In this document: positions 34,493 to 43,221 of the stretch, piece by piece
Position numbering within the stretch: the stretch's first letter is position 1
Layout of the letters: each line of letters begins with the position of its first letter
NCBI RefSeq assembly: GCF_001422325.1
Contig: NZ_LMMR01000005.1
Span: 124,001-188,000, forward strand
DNA from: Leifsonia sp. Leaf264
Lineage (GTDB): Bacteria; Actinomycetota; Actinomycetes; Actinomycetales; Microbacteriaceae
Length of the DNA stretch: 64,000 bases
Direction: 5' to 3'
The notes under the pieces: generated by a model
Databases searched by the model: none
The model's input: only the letters and a program-made list of their open reading frames with translations
Told to the model about the DNA's origin: nothing
Translations under genes and position numbers: made by a program

Positions 34493-35029
34493 TCAACGCT
34501 CCTGGTTGTACACGTCGCCGTCGTTCACAGCGATCCGCAGGCGCGGCCCGTGGTCCTTCTCGAGGGTCTCGCCCGTGTCGATGCCGATGAGCGGAAGGCC
34601 AGGGGTGGTGCTGGACCAACCGGCCCAGATGTTGATCGGGACGGCGTCACCTTCGGCTGTGCGGTAGGTGACGTAGCCGTCCTCGACAACCGGGATGAAC
34701 ATGCCACCCTCACCGTCGACTGCGTCCTGCTGACTGGGCGTGAGGCCCGACTCCGGGTCAGCCGGCGCCGGCACAGTGGAGGGTGCGACGGGAAGCTGCT
34801 CGCGGAGCAGGTCAGCGAGGACACCGACCAGGTCGGTCATCGCGTCCTCGTGCGTCTCGAACGACTCCTGCTCGTTGTCGTAGTCGTTCAGCTCCTCCAT
34901 CTCGGCGACCTCAGCGGTGCGAGTCGCTTCGACCTGGTCGAACGTGGCGAGGATCGCGCGGGCGCGGACCTCCCAATTGCCTGTGATGGTCTCGCCGGTG
35001 ACGGGGTTGGGCAGGATGTTCTTGGTCAT
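34493..35029 (-). CDS. Hypothetical acidic protein, 178 aa
   Basis: Unknown. Begins MTKNILPNPVTGETITGNWE. Acidic (EVAEMEELNDYDNEQESFET), with a beta-rich second half (MFIPVVEDGYVTYRTAEGDA). ATG at 35029 lies in a leader hairpin that exposes AAGGAG in its loop. First gene of the 35029-33387 run. Confidence 0.6.
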   Translation of the reverse strand: MTKNILPNPVTGETITGNWEVRARAILATFDQVEATRTAEVAEMEELNDYDNEQESFETHEDAMTDLVGVLADLLREQLPVAPSTVPAPADPESGLTPSQQDAVDGEGGMFIPVVEDGYVTYRTAEGDAVPINIWAGWSSTTPGLPLIGIDTGETLEKDHGPRLRIAVNDGDVYNQER

Positions 35030-35030
35030 G

Positions 35031-35055
35031 GGTGATGCTCCTTCTTCTCATCACC
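35031..35055 (-). promoter_or_regulatory. Leader hairpin with ribosome site in the loop
   Basis: 7-bp stem (GGTGATG / CATCACC) with an 11-nt loop holding AAGGAG, 1 nt before the ATG at 35029. GGA in a loop over a ribosome site is how CsrA targets look; CsrA is encoded in this window. Confidence 0.45.
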
Positions 35056-35057
35056 AA

Positions 35058-35067
35058 CATGTGCGGA
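35058..35067 (-). promoter_or_regulatory. Class A motif before 35029
   Basis: TCCGCACATG, with AGAAGC 8 bp upstream; 28 nt before the ATG and immediately upstream of the leader hairpin. Confidence 0.55.
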
Positions 35068-35106
35068 CCAGATGGCTTCTGGACGCCGAGTTGGATGACC
35101 CGTGTA

Positions 35107-38100
35107 TCAGCGCAGCTCGAACTCGAACCGGATCAGCGGGTTGACGTTGGCGCTCACGCCGATGGCGTATTTCCCGTTCTGGGAGATGACGAGCCTGTAG
35201 AAGATCACCGGCACAGCCGTTACGTGGTCAGTTCCAGACACGCCGCTGTCGATGGAAGTCCACACCTTCCCGTCAGGGCCCGCTGCGATGATCCTCTTAC
35301 CATCGCCGGACACGGCGATCGATTTCCACAGCCGGGGGCCGCCAGCATCCAGCGAGGTCCAGTTCGCGCCGTCGTCGGTGGACTTGTAGATGTTCTCGGT
35401 GAGGCTGGACACCGCGACGATGGTCGACCCGTCGGCGGAGAGCCGAGCGTCCACCCAGGACTTCGACGCACCGATCGTGGTCCAGGCTCCGTTCTTCCAC
35501 AGGTACAGCTGGGCGGTGCCAGAGGCGCGAGCCAGGATCTTCGTGCCGTCCGCCGAGACGGAGAGGCCCTGGTACGTCTTCGACGGAGGGCTCAGTTGCG
35601 TCCAGGTGCGGCCGCGGTCGTCGGAGTAGTTGATGGCGGTGCTCGCAGCGACCACGATCCGTCCGGTGTCGGCGGCGACCGCGACATCTCTCGGGCTCGA
35701 GGATGCCGAGCCGGTGTACTCGTAAGTGGCGAACTTGTCCGTGGTGACTTTCACGTTCGATGCCCCGAACCCGTAGAAGGTGCCGCCATCAGGTGCGACG
35801 GCGATCTGGTCCCAGGCGTAGCCGGCGCCGCTGGAGAAGCTGCGTTCCGACCAGGTGAGGCCGTGGTCGGTGGAGTACAGCAGCGGACCGGTGCCCGTCG
35901 GGTCGGCGAGGATCGTCTCTCCGTCCTTGGAGAACGCGATGTTGTCCCAGGTGCGGGCGGGGACGCCGGTGCTGCCGAAGTTCTTCCCGCCGTCGGTGGA
36001 GACCTTGATCATCGTGGATGCGTCAGACGCGACCAGCGAAGCGATGGAACCGTCCTTGGAAAACGACCCGCGGATCCAGTCATGGTTGGAGCTGTTCGAT
36101 ACGGACCAGGTCGCACCGCCATCCTCGGACAGGTATGCGAGCTGACCGCCGCGGTCCAGCGCCATCTGCTTGGAGCCGTCACCGTTCGCGGTGAGGGCGT
36201 AGAAGTACGTGGACCCGGGCAGTGTGTTCGTCCAGGTGACGAACCCATCGGAGGACTTGTACACCTTGTTGACGAGGCTGGCCATGGTGACCTTCCCGTC
36301 CCGGGAGATGCCGACGGAGTCGAACGACAGCCCACCGCCGGATGCCAGCTGCCGTTCATCCCAGGTGCGTCCGTAGTCGACGGAGTAGTACAGCGGGCTG
36401 GTGCTGGTCTTGTCGGCGATGAGGGTCTTCCCATCGTCGGATGCGACAACGTTCGTCCAGGTACGAGCGCCGGACCCGCCGGTAATGTGGGCGACGCTGT
36501 CTGCGGTGCGGAACACCGGGTCGGCAGCGGTGGCTGTGGCGAAGTTCCCACGGACGCCGTCACCGGACAGCGCGACCCGCCGCCAGGACTTCTCGAACCC
36601 GGCGAACAGCGTCCAGTTCGTGCCACCGTCGACGGTCTGCACAACCGAACCGCCGTTCACCATCACGACGGAGTTGCCGGTGGTCGACGAGGCGATCGAG
36701 TAGACACCCGTCGCGTTCGTGGTGGTGCGGATGTTGGTGGAAAACTGATTGTCGGACTTGTAGAAGTAGATGGACGCGGCCGCGAACACGTACGTCCCGT
36801 CGCGGGAGATGCCGACGGCGTCGAAGCTGGTGGACCCGGTGAACCGTTGGGTCCAGGTGTGGCCGTAGTCGATGGAGGTGTACAGGTACCCGGTCGATGA
36901 GTGGTCGGCGATCAGCTTGGAGCCGTCGTCTGATGCGGAGATCCCAGTCCAGGTCTTAACGAGCGACCCGGTGCTGGTCAGCCAGGATGCCCCGTGGTTG
37001 TCGGTGTAGGTGAGAGCGGAGGCAGCTTTGGCTGCGGTGAGGTGCTGCCCGTCGTTGGCGACGGTCATGCCTCCCCAGGTTGTGGCGGTGCCGGCTCCCG
37101 AGTCAGGCCAGGTAGCCCCGCCGTCGTCGGAGAGCAGGAGGCCGCCCGCGGCGATGGCCGCCGCCATGTGGTCGCCGTTGCCGGAGATCGCCACTCGGGT
37201 CCAGGCCTGAGAGGTGCCGCGTTGGGTCCAGGTTTCCCCGCCGTCAGTGGAGGAGTACAGGAATCCTGGGTTCGACGCTGCAAGGACTTTCAGTCCGTCG
37301 GCGGAGACGGCAATATCGGAGTAGCTGGCGAGCGGCCCGCCGACGGTCCAGGTGACCCCTCCGTCAGATGATGCGGTGATGCTCGCGCCGGTGGCTGTTG
37401 CGGTCATGTGCAGTCCGTCGTCGGCGATCGTCACGGCTGACCAGGTGCCAGTGAGTGCGCCGGGCCGTGCTGTCCAGACGACGCCGTCGTCGGAGGTGTA
37501 GACGGTGTCGGCGGTGGCAGCGGCGATGAAGTGTTTCCCGTTGCCGGAGATGCCGACCTTCGTCCAGGGCTTCGGAGCACCTGCCACGGCCGCCCAGGTA
37601 GCGCCCTTGTTGGTGGAGATGAACAGCTGCCCGGTCGCGGTTCCTGTCGCCGCGATGATGGTCTTCCCGTCGGCTGACATGGCGGAGTCCGTCCAGGTTC
37701 TGGTGCCGGACCCTTCCAGGGCGTACGACGCCAACGTGGCGACCTTCGGTGGGGCTGGCGGGCCCTCGGGGACCTCGACACCGCCCAGCTCGTCGAGGAT
37801 GGCCACGTATTCGATGTCGGTGACGCAGCCCGGTGACGCCGTCTCAGATGTCGGTGTGAAGATGGTTGTGTTGCCGCTGACGGTCGCGAACACCCCTGAG
37901 CCTGACGCTGACTTCACCACGGCGAGGTAGCAGGCCCCTGCACTGTCGGTGTCGACGGTCAGGTTGGGTGTGTTGTCGGAGTTGTGGTGGCCGGCGTCGG
38001 CGGCGTCCGGTTCGAGCAGCTTGGCTGTGACCAGCCCAGCAAGATCCGTGTACCTGTCTTCGGGGCCAGCCTGCATGGATGCTTCCGCGACCTGGACCTG

Positions 38101-38265
38101 ACGGAGGTTCTGCCGGGCTGCTTCATCCTGTGCCCATGGGATCGCGGCGAAGACGGTGCCTCCGATGATCCCGCCAACGAGCGCGATGACGAGGACGCCG
38201 ACCATGACGGAGGCAAGGTCGATCGCCGCCCGCGGGTTGCGGATCGTGTGGATGGCTCGGAGCAC
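35107..38265 (-). CDS. Second pilin-like BNR-repeat protein
   Basis: A 1052-residue paralogue of the 10440 gene with the same layout: N-terminus RAAIDLASVMVGVLVIALVG, IPWAQDEAARQN, then about 20 BNR-type units (STDGGETWTQRG, YTSDDGVVWTARP). GTG at 38265 was chosen over the earlier TTG because it aligns with the LR start of the two related proteins and follows GAAAGG. Near-equal length to the first copy argues for duplication of the whole gene. Predicted surface-exposed. Confidence 0.8.
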   Translation of the reverse strand: MLRAIHTIRNPRAAIDLASVMVGVLVIALVGGIIGGTVFAAIPWAQDEAARQNLRQVQVAEASMQAGPEDRYTDLAGLVTAKLLEPDAADAGHHNSDNTPNLTVDTDSAGACYLAVVKSASGSGVFATVSGNTTIFTPTSETASPGCVTDIEYVAILDELGGVEVPEGPPAPPKVATLASYALEGSGTRTWTDSAMSADGKTIIAATGTATGQLFISTNKGATWAAVAGAPKPWTKVGISGNGKHFIAAATADTVYTSDDGVVWTARPGALTGTWSAVTIADDGLHMTATATGASITASSDGGVTWTVGGPLASYSDIAVSADGLKVLAASNPGFLYSSTDGGETWTQRGTSQAWTRVAISGNGDHMAAAIAAGGLLLSDDGGATWPDSGAGTATTWGGMTVANDGQHLTAAKAASALTYTDNHGASWLTSTGSLVKTWTGISASDDGSKLIADHSSTGYLYTSIDYGHTWTQRFTGSTSFDAVGISRDGTYVFAAASIYFYKSDNQFSTNIRTTTNATGVYSIASSTTGNSVVMVNGGSVVQTVDGGTNWTLFAGFEKSWRRVALSGDGVRGNFATATAADPVFRTADSVAHITGGSGARTWTNVVASDDGKTLIADKTSTSPLYYSVDYGRTWDERQLASGGGLSFDSVGISRDGKVTMASLVNKVYKSSDGFVTWTNTLPGSTYFYALTANGDGSKQMALDRGGQLAYLSEDGGATWSVSNSSNHDWIRGSFSKDGSIASLVASDASTMIKVSTDGGKNFGSTGVPARTWDNIAFSKDGETILADPTGTGPLLYSTDHGLTWSERSFSSGAGYAWDQIAVAPDGGTFYGFGASNVKVTTDKFATYEYTGSASSSPRDVAVAADTGRIVVAASTAINYSDDRGRTWTQLSPPSKTYQGLSVSADGTKILARASGTAQLYLWKNGAWTTIGASKSWVDARLSADGSTIVAVSSLTENIYKSTDDGANWTSLDAGGPRLWKSIAVSGDGKRIIAAGPDGKVWTSIDSGVSGTDHVTAVPVIFYRLVISQNGKYAIGVSANVNPLIRFEFELR

Positions 38266-38303
38266 CTTGTGGCCTTTCAAACTTCTTCGGTTCTCCGTGA
38301 AGT

Positions 38304-38313
38304 CATGTGGCGG
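38304..38313 (-). promoter_or_regulatory. Class B motif before 38265
   Basis: CCGCCACATG on the minus strand, 38 nt before the start of the second BNR protein. Confidence 0.55.
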
Positions 38314-38322
38314 ACGGACGTC

Positions 38323-39210
38323 TCAGCGGCTGGGGAAGGACCTCGCCAAACCGTCGGCCGTCGGTCTGTACCCGAGCAGCTCTGTCGCCGGCTCGATGTC
38401 GAAGGTGCGGTCATGCCCGAATTGGAGGAGGGAGTAGTACGACAGCTGCGCTTTCAGCGGCAGCTTCGACGTGATAGCCGACACAGCCAGCGCCGCATCG
38501 ACAGGGATGTTCAGCACCCGGTGCGGGCCGAGCGCCGAGAGTGCCGCTTCCCGGACAGTGATCGCTTCAGGGTCGGTGATGTTGAACGTGTTCACGCCGG
38601 GGAGGGCCGCATCTACGGCGCAGAGGATCGCATGGACGAGGTTCCCGACCCAGGTGAACTGATGGACGGCGTGGCCGCCGTTCGGCAGGGGAAGGACGCC
38701 GAACCGTCCGAGCCGGCGGAGCGTTGGAGCGAAGCTGGCGTCCCCCGCTCCGTACACCGCGTGTGGCCTGAGGATGGCGGCGTTCCGTCGGAGACCGGTG
38801 ATCAACCCTTCGGCGGCGAGCTTTGACGGGCCGTACGAGTTGAGGAACGGGTAGAAGAACGATGCGTCTTCCGTCTTCGTGTTCACCGACGGTTCGGACA
38901 TGTTGTAGACGGCGGCGGAGGACAGGTGGATGAAATGCCCGTCGGAGAGTTCGAGGGCCGCTTGGGTGAGGCGGATGTTGGCTTCCTCGATCTCTTCCGA
39001 CCAGCCGTCGCGGGTGTCAGCGGCGCAGTGGATGACGGTGGCGTCACCGAACCACGGCATCTTCCCGAGCTCGAAGTCGGTGCGGTAGAACTGCACATCC
39101 GACCCGGACCTGCGCCCCACCTCGGTGACGTTGTGGCCGGCGTTCCGGAGCGCAGCCACGGTTCGTGAGCCCACGAACCCGCTGCCTCCGGTGACGACGA
39201 CGTCTGCCAT
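38323..39210 (-). CDS. NAD-dependent epimerase/dehydratase (extended SDR)
   Basis: A 295-residue Rossmann protein. VVVTGGSGFVGSRT gives the GxxGxxG motif, then LSSAAVYN and YGPSKLAAE (YxxxK catalytic pair). Typical of nucleotide-sugar epimerases or related extended SDRs; the substrate is unclear. Its ATG overlaps the stop of the repeat protein by one base. It may act on a sugar for surface glycans, though no glycosyltransferase is next to it. Confidence 0.85.
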   Translation of the reverse strand: MADVVVTGGSGFVGSRTVAALRNAGHNVTEVGRRSGSDVQFYRTDFELGKMPWFGDATVIHCAADTRDGWSEEIEEANIRLTQAALELSDGHFIHLSSAAVYNMSEPSVNTKTEDASFFYPFLNSYGPSKLAAEGLITGLRRNAAILRPHAVYGAGDASFAPTLRRLGRFGVLPLPNGGHAVHQFTWVGNLVHAILCAVDAALPGVNTFNITDPEAITVREAALSALGPHRVLNIPVDAALAVSAITSKLPLKAQLSYYSLLQFGHDRTFDIEPATELLGYRPTADGLARSFPSR

Positions 39211-39959
39211 CAGGCCGCCCGGAACAGGGCTTCGATCGCGGACCGGACCTGACCGTCGGAGTCGTAGCGGAGCTTGTCCGCGGCGAGGATTCCGATGTTC
39301 GGGTTAGATGCGACGGCCCGGCGGACCGTGACGGTGGTGTCGCCGGCGAGGACCAGGAGCAGATCACTGGGGGTGGCCGGGTTCGCAGCGACCGCACGGC
39401 GAACACCGTCGTCGCTGTCAGCTGCTGCGTTGGTGAGCAGCTCGACGGTCAGCTGCGAGTTCTCCGCTGCGTTCTGGCGGACGTACGCGTCAGGGTGATC
39501 GATGAGCGCTTCGAGGACGTCGACCGGTGTGTGCGGGTTCTCCGCGATGGTGGCGAGTGGGATCTCTGCATGCCCGGACTCGACCATCTCCCGCAGCTTC
39601 GCCGGGCTGGTCTTCAACGAGCGGGCGAGGGCGCGGATGACGTCGTGGGTTTCGTCGTCGTACAGGTCAGCGATCACAGCGGCCGGGGTGGCGGAGTTCG
39701 CGACGACGGCGGCGCGGACGTCCGGGTCGTCATCGTGGGAGAGGACGGTGAGCAGGTCGGTGCCGGCGGTTTCGTTCGTGGCGACCGCGACTCGGAGACG
39801 CTCGTCGGCGGAGTGGGCGAGCACCTCCAACAGCTCGAGCGGGGTGTCATACGAGTCAGCGACCCGAAGCCAGTACTCGATGCCGACAGCTTCGATCAGG
39901 TCCGACACGGTGAGCTCGTCAAGGTCGAAGTGGGCGTCGTTGGTGGAAGGGGTCGTCAT
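39210..39959 (-). CDS. LRV/HEAT-like repeat protein, 249 aa
   Basis: Tandem repeats of about 24 residues with the pattern L..LA.D....VR.AVA.NP.TP (ADERLRVAVATNETAGTDLL, VRAAVVANSATPAAVIADL, VRQNAAENSQLTVELL, VRRAVAANPATPSDLLLVL), typical of leucine-rich-repeat-variant or HEAT helical solenoids used for protein binding. Starts MTTPSTNDAHFDLDELTVSD. ATG at 39959 is 10 nt from a class B motif. The stop overlaps the epimerase start. Confidence 0.75.
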   Translation of the reverse strand: MTTPSTNDAHFDLDELTVSDLIEAVGIEYWLRVADSYDTPLELLEVLAHSADERLRVAVATNETAGTDLLTVLSHDDDPDVRAAVVANSATPAAVIADLYDDETHDVIRALARSLKTSPAKLREMVESGHAEIPLATIAENPHTPVDVLEALIDHPDAYVRQNAAENSQLTVELLTNAAADSDDGVRRAVAANPATPSDLLLVLAGDTTVTVRRAVASNPNIGILAADKLRYDSDGQVRSAIEALFRAA

Positions 39960-39969
39960 GCCGGAAAGC

Positions 39970-39979
39970 CATGTGGCGG
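39970..39979 (-). promoter_or_regulatory. Class B motif before 39959
   Basis: CCGCCACATG on the minus strand, 10 nt from the start at 39959. It forms an inverted pair with the plus-strand copy at 39998-40007. Confidence 0.6.
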
Positions 39980-39997
39980 AATGGTGCACGGCCCTCC

Positions 39998-40007
39998 CCG
40001 CCACATG
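39998..40007 (+). promoter_or_regulatory. Class B motif before 40018
   Basis: CCGCCACATG on the plus strand, 10 nt from the ATG at 40018. Together with 39970-39979 it forms two identical outward-facing elements separated by 18 bp. Confidence 0.65.
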
Positions 40008-40017
40008 TCTCCCGGCC

Positions 40018-40653
40018 ATGCACGCCCGCGCCACCTGGACTGACTCCATCGCCCGCCAGATGACCATCGCCGCAGCCGCCGGCAGGAACGTCATCTGGGA
40101 TTTCGACGGGACCATCGCCGACACTGAACATCTGCACGAGGAGTCATTCCGGGCGGTGCTTGCCGTCCGAGGGTTCCACGTCCCCGACGACTACTTCGAG
40201 GTGAACTTCGGCGGGTCAGAGGAAGCGATCTGGCTTACCCTCCGCGACGTGCACGGTGCGCCGATCGACGAGATCGCAGACGTCGTGGCCGAACGGAAAG
40301 ACGTGTACGCGACCCTCGCTCAGCAGGTCGAACCCGGCTGGCTTGTTGAAGACCTCGCACCGGCATTCGAGCAAGTCGGTGCGGTCCAGTACGTGATCTC
40401 CAACGGTCAGCACGACACCAACGCCGACCTGATCCGGCGGTTCGGGTTCCACGACCTCCTCCGCAGCGTCAACCGGGGCACCCGGGACAAGTCCGACTTC
40501 TACCCGGAGCTGCGGCCTGCTGTCATCCTCGACGACCGCAGCCACTACCTCGGCCGCGGGAGGACGCTCGGCGCCCTCACCGTGGGTGTGCACAACAACC
40601 GGAATCGCGGAGCGCAGCTCGGCGCCGACGTCACTGTGGACATCGCCGCCTGA
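40018..40653 (+). CDS. HAD-superfamily hydrolase/phosphatase
   Basis: A 211-residue protein. WDFDGTIADT (motif I nucleophile Asp), VISNGQ (motif II Ser), a conserved Lys in RDKSDF, and VILDDRS (motif III/IV acidic pair) mark a haloacid-dehalogenase-like phosphatase of the phosphoglycolate/beta-PGM group. The start at 40018 is 10 nt past a plus-strand class B motif, so the longer open frame upstream, which crosses the divergent gene, is rejected. The substrate is unknown. It stands alone, divergent from the repeat protein and epimerase. Confidence 0.8.
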   Translation: MHARATWTDSIARQMTIAAAAGRNVIWDFDGTIADTEHLHEESFRAVLAVRGFHVPDDYFEVNFGGSEEAIWLTLRDVHGAPIDEIADVVAERKDVYATLAQQVEPGWLVEDLAPAFEQVGAVQYVISNGQHDTNADLIRRFGFHDLLRSVNRGTRDKSDFYPELRPAVILDDRSHYLGRGRTLGALTVGVHNNRNRGAQLGADVTVDIAA

Positions 40654-40677
40654 GCTGCTCCCCGCTTTGTCGGTGTC

Positions 40678-42501
40678 CTACTGAGGCGGGATGATCGCCG
40701 GCGCCGTCATGCCAGCCCTTCCCCACATCCACACGTTCCCGCTGGTGTCCAGAGCTGTGACCCTGTACCCGCTGACGTCCACAGACGCGAACGTTGTCGT
40801 TCCGACGGTGTCCAGCAGCCTCGGCGTGCCCTGAGTGAGAGGAGAAGCCCCGAACCCGAGAGACAGACCAGAGCTGTTGTTCGTGCCCCACGTGTAGATG
40901 TGTCCGTCTTCGTCGAGGGCTGCGGCAGCTGAGGAGCCTACTGAGAACTGCTTGAACTTCGCCGATGGGTACGCGCCGAGGTTAGCGGCAACGGGCGTGG
41001 CGGAAGTGACGGATGCCACTCCGGTCCCTGCCTTGCTGAGGCCGGCGATGCCCCACGTATAGAGCTTGCCGTCTGTTCCGATGGCGATGGCCTGGTACCC
41101 GTAGATCTCCACCGACTTAAAGGTGGTGGTCCCAAACATCTGTGTGGGCACGGAGAGGGTCACGACTCCAGATCCGCCGAGAACGCTCCCCTGGTCGGAC
41201 TTGCCCCACATCCAGATGTGGTCGTCGACGTCGAGGCCGATCCCGACTGCTCCGGTTGCGTATGTCTGAGTGGCGCTGATGTGCTTGAACTTGACCGATG
41301 TGGGGATCTTTGTCGGCTTTACTGTGTCCGAGGCGGCGCTACCCAGAAGGTTTCCTGTGCTGGAGCCCCACGAGTAGATGTCGCCGTCCTGGGACAACGC
41401 GATCGCAGCGCTGGTGGCAGCAGCTACTTCCTTCCACTTCACGCCGGCGCCGATCTGCGCGGTCCGGGACGCCGGTGTGTTCACAGGTTGTCCGTCGCCG
41501 AGGGCGGTTCCACCCTGGCCCCACATGTCTCCCTGGCCGTCAATGATGTAGGTCCTGCCGGCTCCGTTGGTGGAGATCGCAACGGCCGGCTTCGTGAAGT
41601 TCGTCAGCTGGGTGATCACGTCGGTGGTCCCCGACTTCACGTACTGGTAGATCCGGCCGCCCTGATCGCTGACGATCTCAACGTCGGTGTTGTTTCCGGC
41701 GAACACCGGGTCGGTGGTGATGATGATCTGGCCGGCGACCGGGGAGCTCGTCCCGCCGTCGTTCGTGGCGGTGAGGGTGAAGTTGGAGACGCCGATCTGG
41801 TTCGGGGTCCCAGAGATGACGCCCGTGCTCGCGTCGAGTGCGAGTCCGAGCTTCGACAGGCCGTCAGCCGGCTGGACCGCGAATGTGAACACGGTCGGGC
41901 GGCCTGTCGCGGAGATCGTGACCGGACCCCAGACCTGCCCGACCTTCCCTGCGGGCAGAGTCGGGACCGTGAGAGTCGGGGCGATCGGGAGGACGGGCGG
42001 CGGGGGCGGCGGGGTGAAGTCGTCGCCAGGTAGCGCGATTCCTGCGATGACGTCCTTCAGCGGACGGAGCAGTGGAGCGCAGAAGTCTGCGTGGGTGCTG
42101 TCGGCTTCGGACTTGTAGTCGCGAACCGTGGGGCTCTGGGAGGTGGTGTAGAAGAAGCTGCCGTCCCCTGACCTGATCGCTGCGACCCAGCAGGTGCCGT
42201 CCGTGTCGGTGGTGACGTCGAGGGTTGTCTTGTGCTCGATCAGGTCGACCGGCGCGGTTGACAGGATCCCGTACTCCAGATACTTCCCGCCAGCTTCCGG
42301 CAGCATCTTGGCGAGGGACTCAGCGACCCGCACGGTGGCGAGGTCCTGCTTCGCGGCTTCGCGCTGCGACCAGGGAATCACACCGAACACGGTTGCGGAG
42401 ATGATTGACCCGACGAGAGCGATGACGATGACGCCGACCATGATCGATGCGAGATCGATCGCAGCTCGGGGGTTCCGGAGGAGTCGGAGAAGGCGAAGCA
42501 C
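40678..42501 (-). CDS. Third pilin-like protein, RCC1-repeat
   Basis: A 607-residue protein. N-terminus LRNPRAAIDLASIMVGVIVI is shared with the BNR proteins. A proline-rich linker follows (LPGDDFTPPPPPPVLPIAPT), then an Ig/cadherin-like segment (FTLTATNDGGTSSPVAGQII), then RCC1 repeats (YSWGSSTGNLLG, WMWGKSDQGSVL, YTWGTNNSSG). The GTG start at 42501 aligns with the other two. A surface beta-propeller displayed on a pilin-like helix is the likely form. Confidence 0.8.
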   Translation of the reverse strand: MLRLLRLLRNPRAAIDLASIMVGVIVIALVGSIISATVFGVIPWSQREAAKQDLATVRVAESLAKMLPEAGGKYLEYGILSTAPVDLIEHKTTLDVTTDTDGTCWVAAIRSGDGSFFYTTSQSPTVRDYKSEADSTHADFCAPLLRPLKDVIAGIALPGDDFTPPPPPPVLPIAPTLTVPTLPAGKVGQVWGPVTISATGRPTVFTFAVQPADGLSKLGLALDASTGVISGTPNQIGVSNFTLTATNDGGTSSPVAGQIIITTDPVFAGNNTDVEIVSDQGGRIYQYVKSGTTDVITQLTNFTKPAVAISTNGAGRTYIIDGQGDMWGQGGTALGDGQPVNTPASRTAQIGAGVKWKEVAAATSAAIALSQDGDIYSWGSSTGNLLGSAASDTVKPTKIPTSVKFKHISATQTYATGAVGIGLDVDDHIWMWGKSDQGSVLGGSGVVTLSVPTQMFGTTTFKSVEIYGYQAIAIGTDGKLYTWGIAGLSKAGTGVASVTSATPVAANLGAYPSAKFKQFSVGSSAAAALDEDGHIYTWGTNNSSGLSLGFGASPLTQGTPRLLDTVGTTTFASVDVSGYRVTALDTSGNVWMWGRAGMTAPAIIPPQ

Positions 42502-42545
42502 AGAGATGACACGTCCTAACGGCTGACGGTCAGCCGGCTCTCAGA

Positions 42546-42555
42546 CATGTGGCAA
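42546..42555 (-). promoter_or_regulatory. Class B motif before 42501
   Basis: Minus strand TTGCCACATG followed by TCTGAGA, 44 nt before the start; matches the 21467 copy in context. Confidence 0.5.
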
Positions 42556-42588
42556 GTGCCCCACCGAGCCGGCGCCCTCGGTCCGGTT

Positions 42589-43221
42589 CTACGAGCCTGC
42601 TTTCTGTTCGTCGTACTGGGCGATGACCGTGACGATCCCCCACAGTGCCCACAGGAATCGGTGGGTGTAGACGGTGAAGTCGTTCTCCCAGACGTCGTAG
42701 AACCGGCAGTCTCCGAACTGGAACTGGTCGATGGCGCGTCGGAGTTCGGAGTCGTCGTCGGCGTAGCAGGCGAGCTCCTGCGCGACAGCGTCTTGGAGAT
42801 CCTGCTTCCAGGCGTCGTCGGCGTCTGCGTTCTCGTCGAGCCAGTCGGTGACGGTGTCGTCGAGGAACTCCATGACGGCGTCGACTGAGTGCTCCTTGAA
42901 GTCGGAACTGGCTGTCATCTTCTCGCCCCAGTAGTGCGGGTTGATGCCGCGCTTGCCGCGGAAGAACTCGAACATGTCGTCGAGGCGTTCGAAGACGTAG
43001 GTGCCGGTGTCGCCGTACACGGTGAGGGCGCCGGGTGTGGTGATCACGTTGAACGAACCCCAGCCGGTGCCGGGCGCGCCGTAGTACAGGTGCCGGTACA
43101 CGCCGTCGTCGCGGACGATGGTGAGCCGGTGGTTCTTCGTGTCGTCGAGGAAGGCTTCGCGAACTTTCAGATCGCGGGCGGCTGCGGTGCTGAGGGTCGG
43201 CTCAGCTGTGGTGGCGGTCAT
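42589..43221 (-). CDS. Phage-type hypothetical protein, 210 aa
   Basis: RDDGVYRHLYYGAPGTGWGS, then GALTVYGDTGTYVFERLDDM, FEFFRGKRGINPHYWGEK: this succession is characteristic of a recurrent phage and plasmid protein of unknown function that I recognise only by pattern. It starts MTATTAEPTLSTAAARDLKV. The ATG overlaps the stop of the next gene. Confidence 0.6.
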   Translation of the reverse strand: MTATTAEPTLSTAAARDLKVREAFLDDTKNHRLTIVRDDGVYRHLYYGAPGTGWGSFNVITTPGALTVYGDTGTYVFERLDDMFEFFRGKRGINPHYWGEKMTASSDFKEHSVDAVMEFLDDTVTDWLDENADADDAWKQDLQDAVAQELACYADDDSELRRAIDQFQFGDCRFYDVWENDFTVYTHRFLWALWGIVTVIAQYDEQKAGS

